Source: JAEYLA01 sp035561315 (GTDB lineage: Bacteria > Bacillota > Clostridia > Christensenellales > CAG-138). From it: 5,695 bases of DNA. Shown one piece after another: positions 4,922 to 5,695 of this stretch. The stretch spans positions 1 to 5,695 of the forward strand of contig DATMXR010000244.1 of NCBI GenBank assembly GCA_035561315.1, read 5' to 3'. Every line of letters begins with the position of its first letter. The first letter of the stretch is position 1. The notes beneath the pieces are model-generated. The model had not been told where the DNA came from, did not search any database, and saw nothing but the letters and a program-made list of their open reading frames with translations. A program made the position numbers and the translations under genes.

Positions 4922-5164
4922 ATGAATACATCACGGGCGGTTGCAGACAGACTTCTATTTCTCTGTAACGAGCGCAATATTACGGTGAACAGATTGAGCA
5001 CTGATGCTGCTGTAAGGCAATCGACGGTTAATGATATTGTAAGCGGCAAAACAAAGAATGCAGGTATTCTCACCATAAAGAAATTGTGTGATGGATTGGG
5101 CATTTCCCTTGCTGACTTCTTTGATACGGATATATTCCGCAGTTTAGAGCAAGAAATTGAATGA
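4922..5164 (+). CDS. XRE-family helix-turn-helix transcriptional regulator (module 2)
   Basis: An 80-residue DNA-binding protein with one XRE-type domain: VADRLLFLCNERNITVNRL (7-25), recognition segment VRQSTVNDIVSGK (about 30-42) and closing helices ending LGISLADFF. An upstream TTG at 4877 is in frame, but the ATG at 4922 is preferred because AGGAG (4912-4916) lies 5 bases before it. It diverges from MPDY-2 across 129 bases holding three copies of a TAACGGTAT-type palindrome that I take to be its binding sites. It is not closely similar to the regulators at 165-434 and 5249-5476, although their partner genes are related. It is AT-richer than the synthetase genes. It converges on the module 3 regulator with an 84-base gap that has no clear terminator. 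Confidence 0.9.
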   Translation: MNTSRAVADRLLFLCNERNITVNRLSTDAAVRQSTVNDIVSGKTKNAGILTIKKLCDGLGISLADFFDTDIFRSLEQEIE

Positions 5165-5248
5165 TCTGAAACGTATTTTTTACGGCCCTTTGCCCCGCCT
5201 CCCCGGCGGCTGCCGGAAACAGCGGGGGACGGGCATAGGGCTTTCTGA

Positions 5249-5476
5249 TTATTTCACTCTGGGATACGGCTTTCTCTCCAATGTCAGCCCGGCCAGGTAA
5301 TCCACGCTCGTTTTATAGTACAGCGCCAACTTCACCATAAGGTGGAGCGGAATGTCCCGCTCCCCGCGCTCGTATTTGGAATAAAGAGAACGGTCACATT
5401 TTAGATATTCTGCGATTTGTTTTTGTGAAAAGTCATTGTCTTCACGCATATCCCGGATTTTTAATCTCACTTGCAT
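5249..5476 (-). CDS. XRE-family helix-turn-helix transcriptional regulator (module 3)
   Basis: A 75-residue Cro/CI-type protein. The domain is complete: LKIRDMREDNDFSQKQIAEYL (5-25), recognition segment CDRSLYSKYERGERDIP (27-43), then LMVKLALYYKTSVDYLAGL, a typical end of the family, and a basic tail. The ATG at 5476 is chosen; GTG at 5479 directly before it is possible. Neither has a well-placed ribosome binding site, and the TATAAT at 5488-5493 would start the mRNA within a few bases of the start codon, so it is probably near-leaderless like the module 1 regulator. It diverges from MPDY-3, with two GGAC-WWATT-GTCC palindromes in between. I infer that it represses both promoters. Confidence 0.92.
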   Translation of the reverse strand: MQVRLKIRDMREDNDFSQKQIAEYLKCDRSLYSKYERGERDIPLHLMVKLALYYKTSVDYLAGLTLERKPYPRVK

Positions 5477-5487
5477 CACCCGTGTCT

Positions 5488-5493
5488 ATTATA
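5488..5493 (-). promoter_or_regulatory. -10 element of the third XRE gene
   Basis: Minus-strand TATAAT, 11 bases before the ATG at 5476 and 8 before the GTG at 5479. The -35 at 17 bases would be CAATGG, which is weak. Palindrome 5500-5512 lies in the spacer. Confidence 0.5.
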
Positions 5494-5499
5494 AAAATA

Positions 5500-5512
5500 G
5501 GACATATTGTCC
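5500..5512. promoter_or_regulatory. Operator 1 of module 3
   Basis: GGACATATTGTCC has perfect GGACA/TGTCC arms around TAT. It occupies the spacer of the minus-strand promoter and abuts the plus-strand -35 (5514-5519). Confidence 0.75.
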
Positions 5513-5513
5513 A

Positions 5514-5542
5514 TTGACGTTTGGGACTAATTGTCCCATAAT
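5514..5542 (+). promoter_or_regulatory. Sigma-A promoter of MPDY-3
   Basis: TTGACG (5514-5519), a 17-base spacer and CATAAT (5537-5542). Start near 5549. The spacer is almost exactly filled by operator 2 (5524-5536), so a bound repressor would sit between the two hexamers. Confidence 0.8.
5524..5536. promoter_or_regulatory. Operator 2 of module 3
   Basis: GGACTAATTGTCC matches operator 1 at 11 of 13 positions (GGAC and ATTGTCC identical); the symmetry extends one base each side to GGGAC/GTCCC. The two sites are 24 bp apart start to start, slightly over two helical turns. Confidence 0.75.
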
Positions 5543-5560
5543 GGAAGTGAGGTGATACAA

Positions 5561-5695
5561 ATGCCGGATTATCAGGCGATGTATGCCGCGCTTTTGCATG
5601 GGCTGGAGGACGCGGTACACTGCTTAGAACGCGCGCAGCAGGAAGGGGAAGCGGCATATTTGGAAGAGGGCGTTGCATTGACGGCCTTACAGCCT
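5561..5695 (+). CDS. Small MPDY-family protein (module 3), cut by window edge
   Basis: The first 45 codons of a gene that continues past the window. It begins MPDYQAMYAALLHGLEDAV and continues L-x-x-AQQEGEAAYLEE. GAGGTG lies about 7 bases before the ATG. It is the third family member here; the residues shared with copies 1 and 2 are MPDY, Met7, Leu11, the hydrophobic positions of the helix, and Q-x-x-A/G-E. The relatives end at 57 and 61 residues, so only a short tail is probably missing. It has a strong repressible promoter and is divergent from the XRE gene at 5249-5476. Function not recognised. Confidence 0.8.
   Translation, partial: MPDYQAMYAALLHGLEDAVHCLERAQQEGEAAYLEEGVALTALQP

Noticed and set aside
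5165..5248. GC-rich nested inverted repeat (CCCCGC ... GCGGGG with inner CCGGC/GCCGG) between the convergent regulators
   Set aside because: It could fold, but no U run follows on either strand, so a terminator call is not supported.
1..5695. tRNA or rRNA genes, CRISPR arrays, transposase or integrase genes
   Set aside because: None was recognised on either strand by reading; the only tRNA-related elements are the T-box and the two synthetase genes.

Overview
The window looks like chromosomal DNA from a moderately GC-rich member of the Clostridia (Bacillota), probably a gut-type lineage. The reasons are a complete proline-type T-box leader, strong AGGAG-type ribosome binding sites, sigma-A promoters and several small XRE-family regulators of clostridial type. 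Species cannot be fixed from the sequence alone.

The core is a divergent pair of aminoacyl-tRNA synthetase genes, tyrS (minus, 913-2088) and proS (plus, 2656-4377). Their promoters are back to back: the two -35 hexamers abut at 2319/2320. Each gene is controlled by premature termination, but by a different mechanism. proS has a T-box riboswitch with specifier CCC, a UGGU bulge and a terminator. tyrS has no T-box. Instead it has what reads as a complete ribosome-mediated attenuator: a 29-codon leader peptide gene with three consecutive Tyr codons, a hairpin with those codons in its loop, an 11-bp antiterminator and a strong terminator. This is the most striking item in the window.

Flanking the synthetases are three copies of one module: a small XRE-type DNA-binding protein divergent from a short protein that always starts MPDY-x-x-M. 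They lie at 165-672, 4607-5164 and 5249-5695 (the last cut by the window edge). The short proteins are clearly related to each other. The three regulators are of different types, and each intergenic region carries its own palindrome set: GCTC-N8/9-GAGC in the first, TAACGGTAT-type in the second, GGAC-WWATT-GTCC in the third. The palindromes overlap sigma-A promoter elements. This suggests self-contained switches built on one conserved small protein with exchangeable repressor and operators. In the second module the short gene overlaps by ATGA a further 56-codon gene at 4440-4610.

Between module 1 and tyrS (about 680-905) lies non-coding DNA with an imperfect inverted repeat of dispersed-repeat appearance and a hairpin that may terminate tyrS. 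Convergent proS and the 56-codon gene are separated by a perfect 12-bp hairpin. Nothing assignable was found in positions 1-119.
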